Counted from the stretch's first letter, positions 18,301-27,104 are shown. The stretch: DNA of 64,000 nt from JAYFNU01 sp964622315 (GCA_964622315.1 CAZUOY010000003.1:1-64000), one strand, 5' to 3'. Notes: a model not told the origin generated them from the letters alone. A program made the numbers and translations.

Positions 18301-18797
18301 GCCTTGCCGAAAAGCTCGCTGAGTTCTTTAATGCCGCTTGAGTCGTCACCGTACAATTCAAGCAGCGCCGCTTCCATGGCGCCGTCGCTCAGCGACGAGG
18401 CTGTCAGCGCGTCACAGACGGTAAAATCGAAGGGAATATCCAAAAGACTGAAATACTCTCGCAAAAGAGCTATGCAAAAGGAATGAACGGTGCTAATGGA
18501 CGCACGCTTCAAGAGCAGATTTTGACGTTTAAGCCGTCTGTTATCGGGGTCTTCGCTTATCCTCGCTTGCAGATGTGAACGAAGAAGCGCGGCAATATTA
18601 TCAGCCGCGGCATTAGTGAAGGTTACGGCAAGAAAGCGGTCGGCGTCAACGTCAAGGCTCTCGTCGCAGACAATACGCATAATGCGCTCAACAAGCACAG
18701 AGGTTTTTCCGCTGCCGGCCGCCGCCGAAACAAGAACAGTGCCATCGCGGGCTTCAATCGCGTGAAGCTGGCTTTCGGTAAACACTTTTTCGCTCAT
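15342..18797 (-). CDS. addA: ATP-dependent helicase/nuclease subunit A
   Basis: AddA is the motor and nuclease subunit of AddAB, which resects double-strand breaks for RecA. The 1151-residue protein has the UvrD-type Walker A SAAAGSGKTSVL (24-35), a motif II region with VDEYQDTN, motif IV-VI helicase segments including SVHKSKGLEWPVV and VALTRAK, and a C-terminal RecB-type nuclease with GIADCVLLEEDGAVLIDYKS (catalytic D and D-x-K). The ATG overlaps the addB stop by 4 bp. Length and gene order match the family. Confidence 0.97.
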   Translation of the reverse strand: MSEKVFTESQLHAIEARDGTVLVSAAAGSGKTSVLVERIMRIVCDESLDVDADRFLAVTFTNAAADNIAALLRSHLQARISEDPDNRRLKRQNLLLKRASISTVHSFCIALLREYFSLLDIPFDFTVCDALTASSLSDGAMEAALLELYGDDSSGIKELSELFGKARSDNATAELILKLDRFESNLAFPSNWESECISELSSELPIQKTRAGMMLLTYTKEALDSAKSYILEALSLCADDPCFSSTQDTLNADLDCVNRLSAFADKGDWDGCFLVVNSLNFKRFCSGKQADEDVKERVKTLRDKAKDIVTKLAETVFVSNGADYFSDRSAALSAVKTLFFAAKRYRELLFEEKLSRRTFDFSDIERLTLKLLCGEDGTRTKVCDEISTRFDFILVDEYQDTNEIQDLIFKLVSRDEKNLFFVGDVKQSIYSFRRADPTIFVSRRNACYPDEAGLYPKRIDLTNNFRSSLSVIDAVNTVFSKIMSDKAGGTDYDGEALMPFDASPNDDEHGLELHLLDKLCVSEPVQLARRIKELIDGGYKVRDKEGLRPCRAGDFCILLRSVKDKAAAYKQALDESGVRAWTDSNDNFFSSSEVAVAMALLRIIDNPRRSLELCSVMLSPLFGFTEDELLKLRCGDKTAPFYTLVLRNRDPHCVDFVRTLTELRSFARSSLLAETVRFALDKTSSEVLLCAGADFNARRNNLRRLVEYASAFDRGDNSSLSHFLAVCERAARADKSPDTGGFSPPSDAVCVISVHKSKGLEWPVVILADANKNFNLQDSTDSPLLFSAALGAGLKRKQPMPDKVSFIAKKSVGFAALSLESRLNTKNEEMRVLYVALTRAKQKLIVCGTVNDVSKTLDALSLTAALGKPLPFAVNSYNSFLDWILLGLLCDPRNCLVKALNASDHVCGFLEVRLGALPTESQVETKETAEPDADPKTVTEIDRKLSFRYKNEALFGIPTKLSVSELSHKSGASLYKPTFARAALSGAEKGTAIHLFMQLADYRAAAVSAKAELERLVKGEYIDPVSAESVSIEKLERLFAGELGRRIVAAPRCLREFAFIDAVFASSIFPLSGDTDGTVLIQGIADCVLLEEDGAVLIDYKSDRVKTADELVDRYSAQLSLYERALNKRLEKPVKEIIIYSFELNSLVRLK

Positions 18798-21700
18798 GCT
18801 TTTTCGCCTCCCTCCTCCGATGATTCACAGAAAAGATTTTCAGCACTTGCCATTTTCCGAGTTTCGCAAACTCTGTCCTTTCGGCAAACGGCAGCATAAT
18901 CACAATTATCGCACACAAGCTTCCCTTCGCTTTTTTCAACAGGGAACGCCGCTATGTTACCGTCATATAGAGCCGAAGCCATTTCAGCGACTATACCGTC
19001 GATATGCCGCTGAATAAGTCCGAATTTTTCAAGGGTTGCAAGCTTTTCCGAGCTTTTCAAAGTGCCGCCTTTATTGAGAGTAACGGGAATAAAAACCCCG
19101 CCAATCGAATGCTCCATCGCCTTTATAACGGTCTCGTCTTCAAATACAAGCCCGTCCATGCGATATGCCTTTTTTGCGCTATCCTCCGCGTTCTTTGAAT
19201 CGGACGCGGGCTGAGGGTCGCAGGGCATATACATAACCGCCGCGGGTACGGCGTTTTCATATCTTCCGTTATCCTTGTCGCAGGCGGTAAAAAGATAAAG
19301 AAGCATCTGTATATTCAGCCCGTTAAAAACGTCGTTAAGCGAAAACTTCTTTCCACCTGTTTTATAATCCACTACGCGGATATAACTCTTTCCGTTTGCG
19401 TTAAGGAGGTCAACTCGGTCAATCTTTCCCACAACGCGAACGGTTTTTCCGTTAGGAAGTTTATAGACAATAGGGTTTAATCCCTCTGAGTCGGAAATCG
19501 GAAGTTCAAAGTCGCATGGACGAAATTCACTGACAGTTTGTTCTTCGCGAAGCCGCAATAACAGTCTCGCCGACTGTGCCTTAAGCCGCTCAAGCAGGTA
19601 ACGTATTCTGGGATTTGTTTTTGCAAGGTCACCAATTCTCTCGCAAATAACCGTTTCTGCCGAGTCGTATGCAAGCTGACGTAGTGTTTCCTCGTCCGTA
19701 GAGGTAAGCTCTCCGTTTAAGCCGCGCATTACGTTTTCAAGCACGGAATGAACAAAGGTGCCCGCTTCAATCGGCGATATTTCTGCCTTCCTCAGCGGTT
19801 CTACTTTCATCACGTACTTCATAAAGAAGCTAAAGGGACACTGCTCATAGGTTTCAATTCTGCTTGCAGAAAGATACAAATCCTGACCTAACACAGCTTC
19901 CATTTCGCTTTTGTCTTTTATTATGTGGACAGCGTCCTCCGCCGCCTTTTTTGCAAGCGCCGAGGCGGATTTTGCCGCGGACGCCTCTAAAGATTTCATT
20001 AAGACTGTGTTGCCCTTTTCGCAGGCTTGAGCATACGCGCGAAGGGCCGTTTCGTCGTTCACGACGAAACGCGCCGCCGCTTTCGCGGAAAGCGGCGCGC
20101 CTGCCGCGTTCCCTTCAAGGAACGCGGCGGCCTTCGCGCTTACCGAAAGCGCTGAGCCGTTTTGGTCGAATTTAGCATAACAAAGATAAAGCCGTTCGCT
20201 CGCGGCGGTAAGAGCGCGGTAAAGATAATGCTCCTCACTTGCCGCGGAGTCCTCAAAGCAGCGACTGAGACTTACCCCCTCGCCGCTTAAAATGTCACGC
20301 TCAGAGAAGGAAAGAAGCGGCGCGTCAAATGAGTTTTTTGGAAAAACCCCGTCGTTTAAACCCAGCACGAAAACAGCACGCGGGTTGTTCATTCTCATTC
20401 GGTTTGCCGCGCCGAAGGTGACCTCGCACAAGGACGGAGGGATATCAGAAAGCAAAGTCGCGGAGGCTATAAGCGTTAAATAACGCTTAATTTCCGACAG
20501 GGAGAAATCATCGTCACCCAAGGTGTCATATAACTCATCAATAATGTTGAGTGCCGCGGAAGCCTCTGAAATTTCCTTCTCGCCGAGCTTTTCAATTATT
20601 TTGGGTGCGCCTGCCTTTTCAAACAAATCATATACTATTTTCAGTGCTTCGCGTCCGGAAACGCCCTTAATGCTTTCAATATAATTGCTTACAAGCGTTG
20701 AAACACGAGCGCGCGCCGACTCGATTATTTGAAGCCGAGCATTGTCGGGCTTTGCGTCAAGTCCGTCGGGATTCTTTGTGAAGGGCGCATACCAAGCGCC
20801 GCCGTCTATGTTCCAAACAAAAGCATAGTTGGAAAGCAGGTCAACGGCTTCGTCGGAAATATCAAACAAGGAGGTTTTAAGTAAGGATATAAGCTTTTCG
20901 GTGGAAATTCCGTCCGAAATGGAAAGAGCTGAAAGGAAAAAACGTATCACGGGTGACACGAGCATATTATCGTTGTCATCAAGAAATAGCGGGATGCCAT
21001 AAAGCTCAAAGGTGCGCTTAACGGCGAAGCGGTAGCGTGCGGTATCCCGCGCAACGACAGCGATGTCAGAATAGTCGTAGCCCTCGTCGCGCACAAGGGC
21101 GGATATTTCGTCAGCCACTGCCTCCGCCTCGGAATAAAGGTCGCGCCCTTCGATTTTATAAATGCCGTCGGTGGAAGCGTCAAGCTTCTTTCCGTTTGCG
21201 AAAAAGCTCTCCGCCGCTTTCAAGCCGTCCGCCTTATATCGATACAGATTGTTTAGCGAATTGGTTATGTAAACCTCGCTTCCCCGCTTTTTCGCGAGGA
21301 AGGAAAGCCGCCGCGCATTTTTGCGAACAAAGCTGAAGCTGTCGTCTGCGTCCGAATAGATATCGTCACAGCAAAAGGTGCAGTAAACCTCGTCCGCCGC
21401 TGAAATTATCCCGCTAATCATCTGAAACTCAGGCTCAGTGAAGCCGGTAAAGCCGTCAAATAAGACGGTCTTGCCTTTAAAATAATCGGCGTTCCCGCAA
21501 AGACGCGCCGCATGGGTCAGCTCGTCCGCGCTGTCTTGAAAGCGGTTTTTGATTATTCCCTCGTATGCCGCCCAGATGAGCGAAAGCTCTTTGAGTTTGG
21601 CGTTTGAAAGTGGGCTTTGTGCCTTTTCTGCGGCGCTTAAAAGAAGCTCGCTTGAGCCGCCCGCGTTTTTAAGCTCGTTAATTACGTCGGCGGCGAGAGA

Positions 21701-22048
21701 ATAAAAGGCTGGGTCGTTTTTGTGGCGTCGATAGAAAACGATATCGCCGCCAAGCGAGTGCACCGCTTGCCTTAACAGCACCGCGCGAAGGGGGTCGCTT
21801 ATCATTCGCGTTACCCCACCGCCGCACTCGTTGAAAATATCGCGACAGAGTCTCTTGAAATTTTTAATTTCGGCGAGTGATGAAGCCTTACCGTTCAAGC
21901 GAAGCGCAAGGTTGCGCTCGAAATAAAAGGACGCTTGCTCCGGCACGACGATAAGACAGGGCTTACCCTCGGCGGCTTTCTTTTCTACCGTTCTCATAAC
22001 GGCTTCGCTTTTACCGCTTCCCGCACGACCGATAATAAGTCTTAACAC
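18794..22048 (-). CDS. addB: ATP-dependent helicase/nuclease subunit B
   Basis: AddB is the partner of AddA; in this family it has an inactive or partial helicase fold with Chi recognition and a second nuclease. Walker A GRAGSGKS lies at the N-terminus. The C-terminal nuclease shows GKIDRVDLL and VVDYKTGGK, with the iron-sulfur cysteines in YEQCPFSFF and in the CDNCDYAAVCRKDRVC cluster. I prefer the GTG at 22048, since GGAGG ends 7 bp upstream; a TTG 18 bp earlier has no such site. That gives 1084 residues. Confidence 0.95.
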   Translation of the reverse strand: MLRLIIGRAGSGKSEAVMRTVEKKAAEGKPCLIVVPEQASFYFERNLALRLNGKASSLAEIKNFKRLCRDIFNECGGGVTRMISDPLRAVLLRQAVHSLGGDIVFYRRHKNDPAFYSLAADVINELKNAGGSSELLLSAAEKAQSPLSNAKLKELSLIWAAYEGIIKNRFQDSADELTHAARLCGNADYFKGKTVLFDGFTGFTEPEFQMISGIISAADEVYCTFCCDDIYSDADDSFSFVRKNARRLSFLAKKRGSEVYITNSLNNLYRYKADGLKAAESFFANGKKLDASTDGIYKIEGRDLYSEAEAVADEISALVRDEGYDYSDIAVVARDTARYRFAVKRTFELYGIPLFLDDNDNMLVSPVIRFFLSALSISDGISTEKLISLLKTSLFDISDEAVDLLSNYAFVWNIDGGAWYAPFTKNPDGLDAKPDNARLQIIESARARVSTLVSNYIESIKGVSGREALKIVYDLFEKAGAPKIIEKLGEKEISEASAALNIIDELYDTLGDDDFSLSEIKRYLTLIASATLLSDIPPSLCEVTFGAANRMRMNNPRAVFVLGLNDGVFPKNSFDAPLLSFSERDILSGEGVSLSRCFEDSAASEEHYLYRALTAASERLYLCYAKFDQNGSALSVSAKAAAFLEGNAAGAPLSAKAAARFVVNDETALRAYAQACEKGNTVLMKSLEASAAKSASALAKKAAEDAVHIIKDKSEMEAVLGQDLYLSASRIETYEQCPFSFFMKYVMKVEPLRKAEISPIEAGTFVHSVLENVMRGLNGELTSTDEETLRQLAYDSAETVICERIGDLAKTNPRIRYLLERLKAQSARLLLRLREEQTVSEFRPCDFELPISDSEGLNPIVYKLPNGKTVRVVGKIDRVDLLNANGKSYIRVVDYKTGGKKFSLNDVFNGLNIQMLLYLFTACDKDNGRYENAVPAAVMYMPCDPQPASDSKNAEDSAKKAYRMDGLVFEDETVIKAMEHSIGGVFIPVTLNKGGTLKSSEKLATLEKFGLIQRHIDGIVAEMASALYDGNIAAFPVEKSEGKLVCDNCDYAAVCRKDRVCETRKMASAENLFCESSEEGGEKA

Positions 22049-22078
22049 AGCGCCGCCTCCGTTCAATGTGATAGTTCA

Positions 22079-22107
22079 ATTCTATAATAACATTTGTTCT
22101 TTTTCAA
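22079..22107 (-). promoter_or_regulatory. addB promoter
   Basis: Minus strand TTGAAA (22102-22107), a 17-bp spacer and TAGAAT (22079-22084), about 30 bp before the addB start. Confidence 0.55.
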
Positions 22108-22121
22108 TCGGGATTATGCCT

Positions 22122-22154
22122 AAAAAAATCCGCGCGCCTTGTCAGCGTGCGGAT
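22122..22154 (-). terminator. terminator of spoIIR
   Basis: Minus strand AATCCGC...GC pairs with GCGCGGATT and runs into TTTTTTT. The hairpin includes the spoIIR stop codon. Confidence 0.75.
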
Positions 22155-22753
22155 TCCTTCTTAAACAGTTCCTGAAACAGTTCTTCAATTTTAAATCGTA
22201 TTTCGAATTCCTCATAGCCCGTCGCTATCGAGCGCTCCTCGTCGGTATAGCTTTCCAGCGCATCAGGCTTTTCGTCAACAGCACTTGAAAGGCAGACGGC
22301 AGGGTAGAGCATACACCACCAGTTTTTTCCGCCGCCATCTCCGAGAACAATCCTCACCGCGTCGTATTCTCCCGCTGGAAGCGTAATGTCATCGTAGCTT
22401 CTTTCGTCAAAATACGTCTTGCACAAAACTGCGCTTGCGCCATAGTTAAAGCCGTTTTCGCAAAGCGTTCTCTCGGCGGTCTCTTTAAAAGAGGGAAGCG
22501 AAAGCTCGCAAGCACCGAGCATTTGGTCTTTGCTGACCGCGCTTTTTGACAGAGCCGCCGATTTACTTAAAACGGCGTCGCGAACAAGCAGCTTAACCGA
22601 CTGGTCCTCGTCACTGTCAGAGTTCGCTATTATATGAAGCCTAAGAGTGTCGCCGCGTAGTTCTTCGCATGCGGCTGAAAAGGGAAGCTGTGCCGCAACC
22701 GATACTATTCCGATTATTAGCGCGAAGATAAGTGAAAGCTCTAATTTTTTCAT
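22142..22753 (-). CDS. spoIIR: stage II sporulation protein R
   Basis: SpoIIR is made in the forespore and secreted to trigger SpoIIGA cleavage of pro-sigma-E in the mother cell. The 203-residue protein has an N-terminal signal/anchor helix (4-24), then the family motif RLHIIANSDSDEDQ near 45 and KNWWCMLYPAVCL near 145, both characteristic. It marks the organism as an endospore former. A sigma-F promoter would be expected upstream, but I could not make out a convincing one. The C-terminal sequence ends inside its own terminator. Confidence 0.95.
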   Translation of the reverse strand: MKKLELSLIFALIIGIVSVAAQLPFSAACEELRGDTLRLHIIANSDSDEDQSVKLLVRDAVLSKSAALSKSAVSKDQMLGACELSLPSFKETAERTLCENGFNYGASAVLCKTYFDERSYDDITLPAGEYDAVRIVLGDGGGKNWWCMLYPAVCLSSAVDEKPDALESYTDEERSIATGYEEFEIRFKIEELFQELFKKESAR

Positions 22754-22845
22754 AAGTAAAACGCCTGCCCTTCATTCTGAGAAGCTTGGGTTTTCGCTGC
22801 TTCGTTTCTGAAAAGAGCATTGGCGTTATTAAAAATAATATTCAA

Positions 22846-23727
22846 CTATCTTTCGTAAATTATTCGTACACCCTGCTTTTCGGGACGCGCCGCATAAACT
22901 AAAAAACCGTGTCCGAAAAGCTTTGTTTTACACCTTTTCGCTGTAAGCATATCAGGGAATATACCGAAAACCGCCGCGCCGCTGCCTGTAAGTGACGCGC
23001 CGAGCGCGCCTTCTGTAAGCAAGGTGGAAATAAGCTTTTCGGTGGTCTCGTCGTTTTCTATTGTCGCAAAGGAGTTGCATAATAGCGCCGCTGCGTCGGA
23101 AGCGTCGCCGCGTTTAAGAGCCGCGAGCATATCCTCGGTTTTGGGCCGTTCAAACTGCTTTCCGCTGTCAAAAAGAGCGAAAGCCTCCGTGGTGGAGCGT
23201 CCCTTTCGCGGCATTAGAATAACAAGACTGAAATCGGCGTTGTTTTCAATAGGCTCAATTATCTCGCCTATACCCGAAACCAGCGCGGGACTCCCCACTA
23301 CACAGTAGGGAACGTCAGCACCGATGCGTTCGGCTGTTTTACATAGCTCGCTTTCGGTAAGACCGAGTGAAAAGAGCCTGTTTAAGCCGATAAGGGTGGC
23401 CGCCGCGTCGGCTGAACCGCCGCCTAACCCCGCTTTGGTTGGAATACGTTTCGTTATTTCTATTTCGAGACCGGGAAGCGGCTGACCGAGCGATTCGAAC
23501 AGGGCCGCCGCCGCTTTATAAGCAAGGTTCTTTTCATATCTCGGAAGAAAGCGGGCATTAGAGGTAATGCGAACGCCGTCCTTCTGTGTGCGCTTGATAA
23601 CCAGCTCGTCAGAAAGGTTGACGCATATATTGACCATCTCCAAAAGGTGATAGCCGTCCTCGCGAACACCCGTGATGTCGAGGGTAAGGTTAAGTTTAGC
23701 GTTAGCGGAAAGCTTAATCTCTCTCAT
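22846..23727 (-). CDS. ispE: 4-diphosphocytidyl-2-C-methyl-D-erythritol kinase
   Basis: IspE phosphorylates CDP-methylerythritol in the MEP isoprenoid pathway. The 293-residue GHMP kinase has the N-terminal AKLNLTLDITGVREDGYHLL motif, the ATP loop PTKAGLGGGSADAAA near 95 and a C-terminal LTGSGAAVFGIF. Its ATG overlaps the stop of the upstream DUF362 gene by one base (TGATG), so the pair is translationally coupled at the end of the lrp operon. Confidence 0.96.
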   Translation of the reverse strand: MREIKLSANAKLNLTLDITGVREDGYHLLEMVNICVNLSDELVIKRTQKDGVRITSNARFLPRYEKNLAYKAAAALFESLGQPLPGLEIEITKRIPTKAGLGGGSADAAATLIGLNRLFSLGLTESELCKTAERIGADVPYCVVGSPALVSGIGEIIEPIENNADFSLVILMPRKGRSTTEAFALFDSGKQFERPKTEDMLAALKRGDASDAAALLCNSFATIENDETTEKLISTLLTEGALGASLTGSGAAVFGIFPDMLTAKRCKTKLFGHGFLVYAARPEKQGVRIIYER

Positions 23728-24881
23728 CAGCGAAGCACCCTAAAAACAAGACTTTTCCGTATTTCAATCGCTCTTTCGGGGCAGACCTCGTGACAGCAAA
23801 AACAACTGATACAGGCCTTGTGTTTAATGCTCGCGTATCTTCCGCCCGTTTTCTTAGGAACCAAGTCTATTGTTTTTTGCGGGCAGACCTCTGCACAGTT
23901 ACCGCAGCCAACGCATTTTTCTTTCATAATGTAGGGCTTTGAAACAAGCTTCTTTCTGAAAATATATTTTAAGCCCTTCTTCATCGGTCGCGGGAATTCG
24001 TCGGTGCAGTCTGTCGCGTGGGTAAAGGGAAGCACCGTATCGGTAATGGGCGAGTCAATAAGGGTTCTGTCGCCTATTACAGTAATGTCGCGGACGTTCT
24101 CAGGCGCAAGACCGCGCTTTATGGATTCGTCTACGGTAGCGGCAACCTTACGCGGAATTCCGATACAATGTGCCGCCGCGCGGTCAAGATAGTAGGGATT
24201 TGTTCCGCCGATAATAAAGCCGAAGCTGCGCGGATTTCCACCAGAGGGACCGTTTCCCTCCATACCGACCACCGCGTCGATGATGGAAAGGTCGGGTTTG
24301 ATTAGTTCACAAAGCTCTATGACCGAGCCGCAGAAGATGTCGCGCTCCGGAAAGTGAAAATGATGTTCGGTTTTCTGAAGCCCGGGGATTACTCCGAAGA
24401 TGTTTTTAACAGCGCCGGTCATTCCCGCCATAGCGTGTGTTTTTAGCTTTGCGACGTTAATAAAAACGTCACGTTCAAGCATGGCGTTTATTATCTCGAA
24501 TCGATGTGCGCCGCATGTTTTGAAAACGCTTGTAAAGTCATAGTTGAGCTCAACTCCGTCGCCTTCAAGCGGCAGTATGCCACAGCCCGAATATATGCTT
24601 TTCATGCGGGAATTTGAGAAGGGACCCGACGGACAGTCGGCAATAAGTATTCTTTTAACGCGGCGCTTTTTTAGCGCGGAAATTACCGCGCTCACGACGG
24701 CGGGGTGGGTAGTCACCGCCTCCTCGGGCGCCGCTCTCATGAGCAGATTAAGCTTTACCACAACGCGGGAGGAAGGCTTCAAAAGCTTATCCATGCCGCT
24801 GTTTTGAAAGATAAGCTCTACAGCCTCGTCCACGGCATTCTGTTTATATTCGGGTGTGTTTTTTATGATGACCTCGTTCAT
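23727..24881 (-). CDS. DUF362 protein with two C-terminal [4Fe-4S] clusters
   Basis: A 384-residue cytoplasmic protein. The DUF362 domain (about 1-290) shows VVVKLNLL near 44, NVAKLKTHAMAGMTGAVKN near 135 and IDAVVGMEGNGPSGG near 195. A ferredoxin-like tail follows with CVGCGNCAEVCP and CISCFCCHEVCP, eight cysteines for two [4Fe-4S] clusters. This architecture is common in anaerobes; its electron-transfer partner and reaction are not known. It overlaps the aminotransferase stop by 4 bp and ispE by 1 bp, so it belongs to the lrp operon. Confidence 0.88.
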   Translation of the reverse strand: MNEVIIKNTPEYKQNAVDEAVELIFQNSGMDKLLKPSSRVVVKLNLLMRAAPEEAVTTHPAVVSAVISALKKRRVKRILIADCPSGPFSNSRMKSIYSGCGILPLEGDGVELNYDFTSVFKTCGAHRFEIINAMLERDVFINVAKLKTHAMAGMTGAVKNIFGVIPGLQKTEHHFHFPERDIFCGSVIELCELIKPDLSIIDAVVGMEGNGPSGGNPRSFGFIIGGTNPYYLDRAAAHCIGIPRKVAATVDESIKRGLAPENVRDITVIGDRTLIDSPITDTVLPFTHATDCTDEFPRPMKKGLKYIFRKKLVSKPYIMKEKCVGCGNCAEVCPQKTIDLVPKKTGGRYASIKHKACISCFCCHEVCPERAIEIRKSLVFRVLR

Positions 24882-26056
24882 TTTTGAAGCTCCGTAAGAA
24901 ATTCGCCTATCCTCTTTATCGCCTCGGCAAGGTGCGCGACGGAGTAGGAGTAGGAAACGCGGATAAAGCCCTCGCCGCAGTCACCGAAGGCGTCGCCCGG
25001 CACGACCGCTATATGCTTTGAATAGAGTAGCTTTTCACAGAATTCAAGCGAGGTCAATCCCGTTATTTTTATCGACGGAAAGACGTAGAAAGCGCCTTCT
25101 GGCTCAAAGCAGGTAAGCCCGAGCTTATTAAAGGAATCGACAACGAAGCGGCGGCGCATGGCGTATTCGCTTACCATTGCCTCAACCGAGTCATCACATT
25201 CCGCGAGAGCGGTTATAGCCGCGTATTGGCTTGTTGTCGGTGCGCACATAATCGCGAATTGGTGAAGCTTTAGCATCTGCTTTATTATCGGCGCAGGTCC
25301 GCACGCATAGCCTAAACGCCAGCCCGTCATGGCGTATGCCTTAGAAAAGCCCTGCACCACTATAGTTCTGTCCCACATATCCTGAGAAAGCGAGGCGATA
25401 GATACATGCTTCGCTTCTCCGTAGGTAAGCTCCGCGTAGATTTCATCGGAAAGTACCATTATATTTGTGCCCTCAAGCACCTTCGCTATCTCCTCCAGGT
25501 GCCGCCGTCTCATAACAGCGCCCGTGGGGTTATTAGGGAAGGGGAAGATAAGAAGCTTTGTTTTATCTGTTATGGCAGACTTAAGCTCGTCCGCTGTAAG
25601 ACGGAAGGAGTTTTCCGCCTTCGTTTCAACAATAACCACCTTAGCGTCGCACATGCGCGCAATAGGCTCGTACGCCACAAAGCTTGGCATAGGTATAATA
25701 ACCTCGTCGCCCGGCTCAATAAGCGAGCGCATACATAGGTCAATCGCCTCGGAGCCTCCGACGGTTACGGTCACTTCGCTCTTTGAATCATATGTAAGGT
25801 CGAAGCGCCTTTGCATATATTTTGAAATTTCCTCGCGAAGCTCGTTCATACCCGCGTTTGCGGTGTACCACGTTTTCCCGCGCTCCAGTGAGGTAATGCC
25901 CGCATCGCGTATCTTCCACGGCGTTACAAAGTCGGGCTCGCCGACTCCGAGCGAGATGCACTCGGGCATATCAGCGGCAAGGCTAAAAAAGCGGCGTATC
26001 CCAGAAGGCTTAAGCCTTTGAACCTTGTCGTTAAGAAGCTTTTCGTAATTAATCAC
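24878..26056 (-). CDS. PLP-dependent aminotransferase, class I/II
   Basis: A 392-residue fold-type I aminotransferase of the aspartate/aromatic aminotransferase group (AspC/PatA/AraT-like). Visible motifs are NPTGAVM near 175, SDEIYAELTYG near 206 and the PLP-lysine motif QGFSKAYAMTGWRLGY near 232, with an arginine for the substrate carboxylate in GFIRVSYSYS near the end. Its ATG overlaps the stop of an Lrp/AsnC regulator gene by 4 bp, suggesting that the regulator senses an amino acid related to its substrate. The substrate cannot be told from sequence. Confidence 0.9.
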   Translation of the reverse strand: MINYEKLLNDKVQRLKPSGIRRFFSLAADMPECISLGVGEPDFVTPWKIRDAGITSLERGKTWYTANAGMNELREEISKYMQRRFDLTYDSKSEVTVTVGGSEAIDLCMRSLIEPGDEVIIPMPSFVAYEPIARMCDAKVVIVETKAENSFRLTADELKSAITDKTKLLIFPFPNNPTGAVMRRRHLEEIAKVLEGTNIMVLSDEIYAELTYGEAKHVSIASLSQDMWDRTIVVQGFSKAYAMTGWRLGYACGPAPIIKQMLKLHQFAIMCAPTTSQYAAITALAECDDSVEAMVSEYAMRRRFVVDSFNKLGLTCFEPEGAFYVFPSIKITGLTSLEFCEKLLYSKHIAVVPGDAFGDCGEGFIRVSYSYSVAHLAEAIKRIGEFLTELQK

Positions 26057-26532
26057 AGCGAGGTGAGACCCCTTTCGTCACCCTGCTCGCCTACAAGTGT
26101 AACGCCGTGTTCCTTGTAAACGCGAAGGATAAAGTGTGTGGCGGTGGAAAGCACGCTGTCCATAGGCGAAAGCTTTTTGGACACAAACATAGCTATATCT
26201 CGGAAGGAGTTTCCCCGCACCGTGAGCGAAAGGTCGTAGCCGCCGGACATAAGATAGACATTGTCAACCTCGGGGTATTTGGAGATAATTGAGGCAAATT
26301 CGTCAAAGCCGAAGTCGCGTTTCGGGCTTATGTTAACCTCGATAATGCTCTGGACAAGCTCGCTGCCCGCCTTCTCCCAGTTGACTATCGCCTGATAGCC
26401 CGCAATGATGCCGTTTGACTGATATTCGTCCATCTTCGCGGCGACGGCGTCCTCGGTCATACCCGTGAGACTTGCGAGCTGTTCGAGCGAAAGACGTCCG
26501 TTTTCGGCTAAAAGTTTAAGCAGCGTATCCAT
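26053..26532 (-). CDS. Lrp/AsnC family transcriptional regulator
   Basis: A 159-residue regulator with an N-terminal winged HTH (LLAENGRLSLEQLASLTGM, about 6-50) and a C-terminal RAM/AsnC ligand-binding domain (about 65-150, with VDNVYLMSGGYDLSLTVRG). It is first in a tightly overlapping operon with the aminotransferase, DUF362 protein and ispE, so it probably responds to an amino acid and controls its own operon. A good promoter lies upstream. Confidence 0.92.
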   Translation of the reverse strand: MDTLLKLLAENGRLSLEQLASLTGMTEDAVAAKMDEYQSNGIIAGYQAIVNWEKAGSELVQSIIEVNISPKRDFGFDEFASIISKYPEVDNVYLMSGGYDLSLTVRGNSFRDIAMFVSKKLSPMDSVLSTATHFILRVYKEHGVTLVGEQGDERGLTSL

Positions 26533-26563
26533 AAATACATCCCCCTTAAAATATGTTCTAACT

Positions 26564-26592
26564 ATTATATAGTAATTTTAAAGTAAAGTAAA
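26564..26592 (-). promoter_or_regulatory. promoter of the lrp operon
   Basis: Minus strand TTTACT (26587-26592), a 17-bp spacer and TATAAT (26564-26569), about 32 bp before the lrp start codon. Confidence 0.6.
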
Positions 26593-26662
26593 CCGCGCGT
26601 TATGAATATACGACGTTTTTTGGGCAAGAATAGCTATATCAAATCGTTTGGAGATGAGGAAA

Positions 26663-26869
26663 ATGATATTAAGAAACATTGCAATAACCCTTTTAATAAT
26701 CGGCGGGCTTAACTGGGGCTTAGTAGGCGCACTGGACTTCAACCTTGTTGGCTGGATATGCGGCGGGAGCATGAGCATTCTTTCGCGCATTATCTATATC
26801 CTTGTTGGACTTTCGGCGATAATTGCCATATTTACGGCATACAGCTGTGAAAAAGAAAAGAACCGTTAG
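26663..26869 (+). CDS. DUF378 small membrane protein
   Basis: A 68-residue protein with two transmembrane helices. The sequence ITLLIIGGLNWGLVGALDFN, with NWGLVG, is the DUF378 signature, and the second helix begins LSRIIYILVGLSA. I use the ATG at 26663, with GGAG 9 bp upstream; a TTG at 26648 has no site. Function unknown. It is followed by an overlapping small gene. Confidence 0.88.
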   Translation: MILRNIAITLLIIGGLNWGLVGALDFNLVGWICGGSMSILSRIIYILVGLSAIIAIFTAYSCEKEKNR

Positions 26870-27047
26870 CAAACGCCTTAAGCGCACGACGCGACGGATT
26901 TTTGCAGAGGCTCTTACGCTCAAAAGAAAAAGCCTAAAACTCCTCTTGTGGATATGCGCGCTTTTTGTCGGTGTAATAAATGCCATGACCGTTAAAAAGG
27001 CGTTCAAATATCTTCGCAAGAAGGGCTTCAACCCGAAAGTATCGTAG
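26847..27047 (+). CDS. small basic single-TM protein, hypothetical
   Basis: A possible 66-residue protein from the GTG at 26847, overlapping the end of the DUF378 gene by 23 bp in another frame. It has a very basic N-terminus (KKKRTVSKRLKRTTRR), one hydrophobic helix (LKLLLWICALFVGVINAM) and a basic tail. Codon choice resembles neighbouring genes, and it runs up to the shared terminator, which supports it. There is no ribosome site, so it would depend on coupling. No family recognised. Confidence 0.45.
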   Translation: MKKKRTVSKRLKRTTRRIFAEALTLKRKSLKLLLWICALFVGVINAMTVKKAFKYLRKKGFNPKVS

Positions 27048-27068
27048 CAAAATATTGAATAGATGAAA

Positions 27069-27096
27069 CCCCGCCGAAATACTCGGCGGGGTCGTT
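27069..27096. terminator. bidirectional terminator, small membrane genes / LRR gene 1
   Basis: CCCCGCCGA pairs perfectly with TCGGCGGGG around AAATAC, with a T-rich run on the plus side and TTTCAT on the minus side. It lies between convergent genes. Confidence 0.85.
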
Positions 27097-27104
27097 TTCG
27101 CTTA

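Noticed and set aside
19864..20175. Plus-strand open frame inside addB
   Set aside because: It is a shadow of the well-supported minus-strand gene, as are the many similar frames opposite addA, thrS and the acidic tail at 11.2-11.5 kb.
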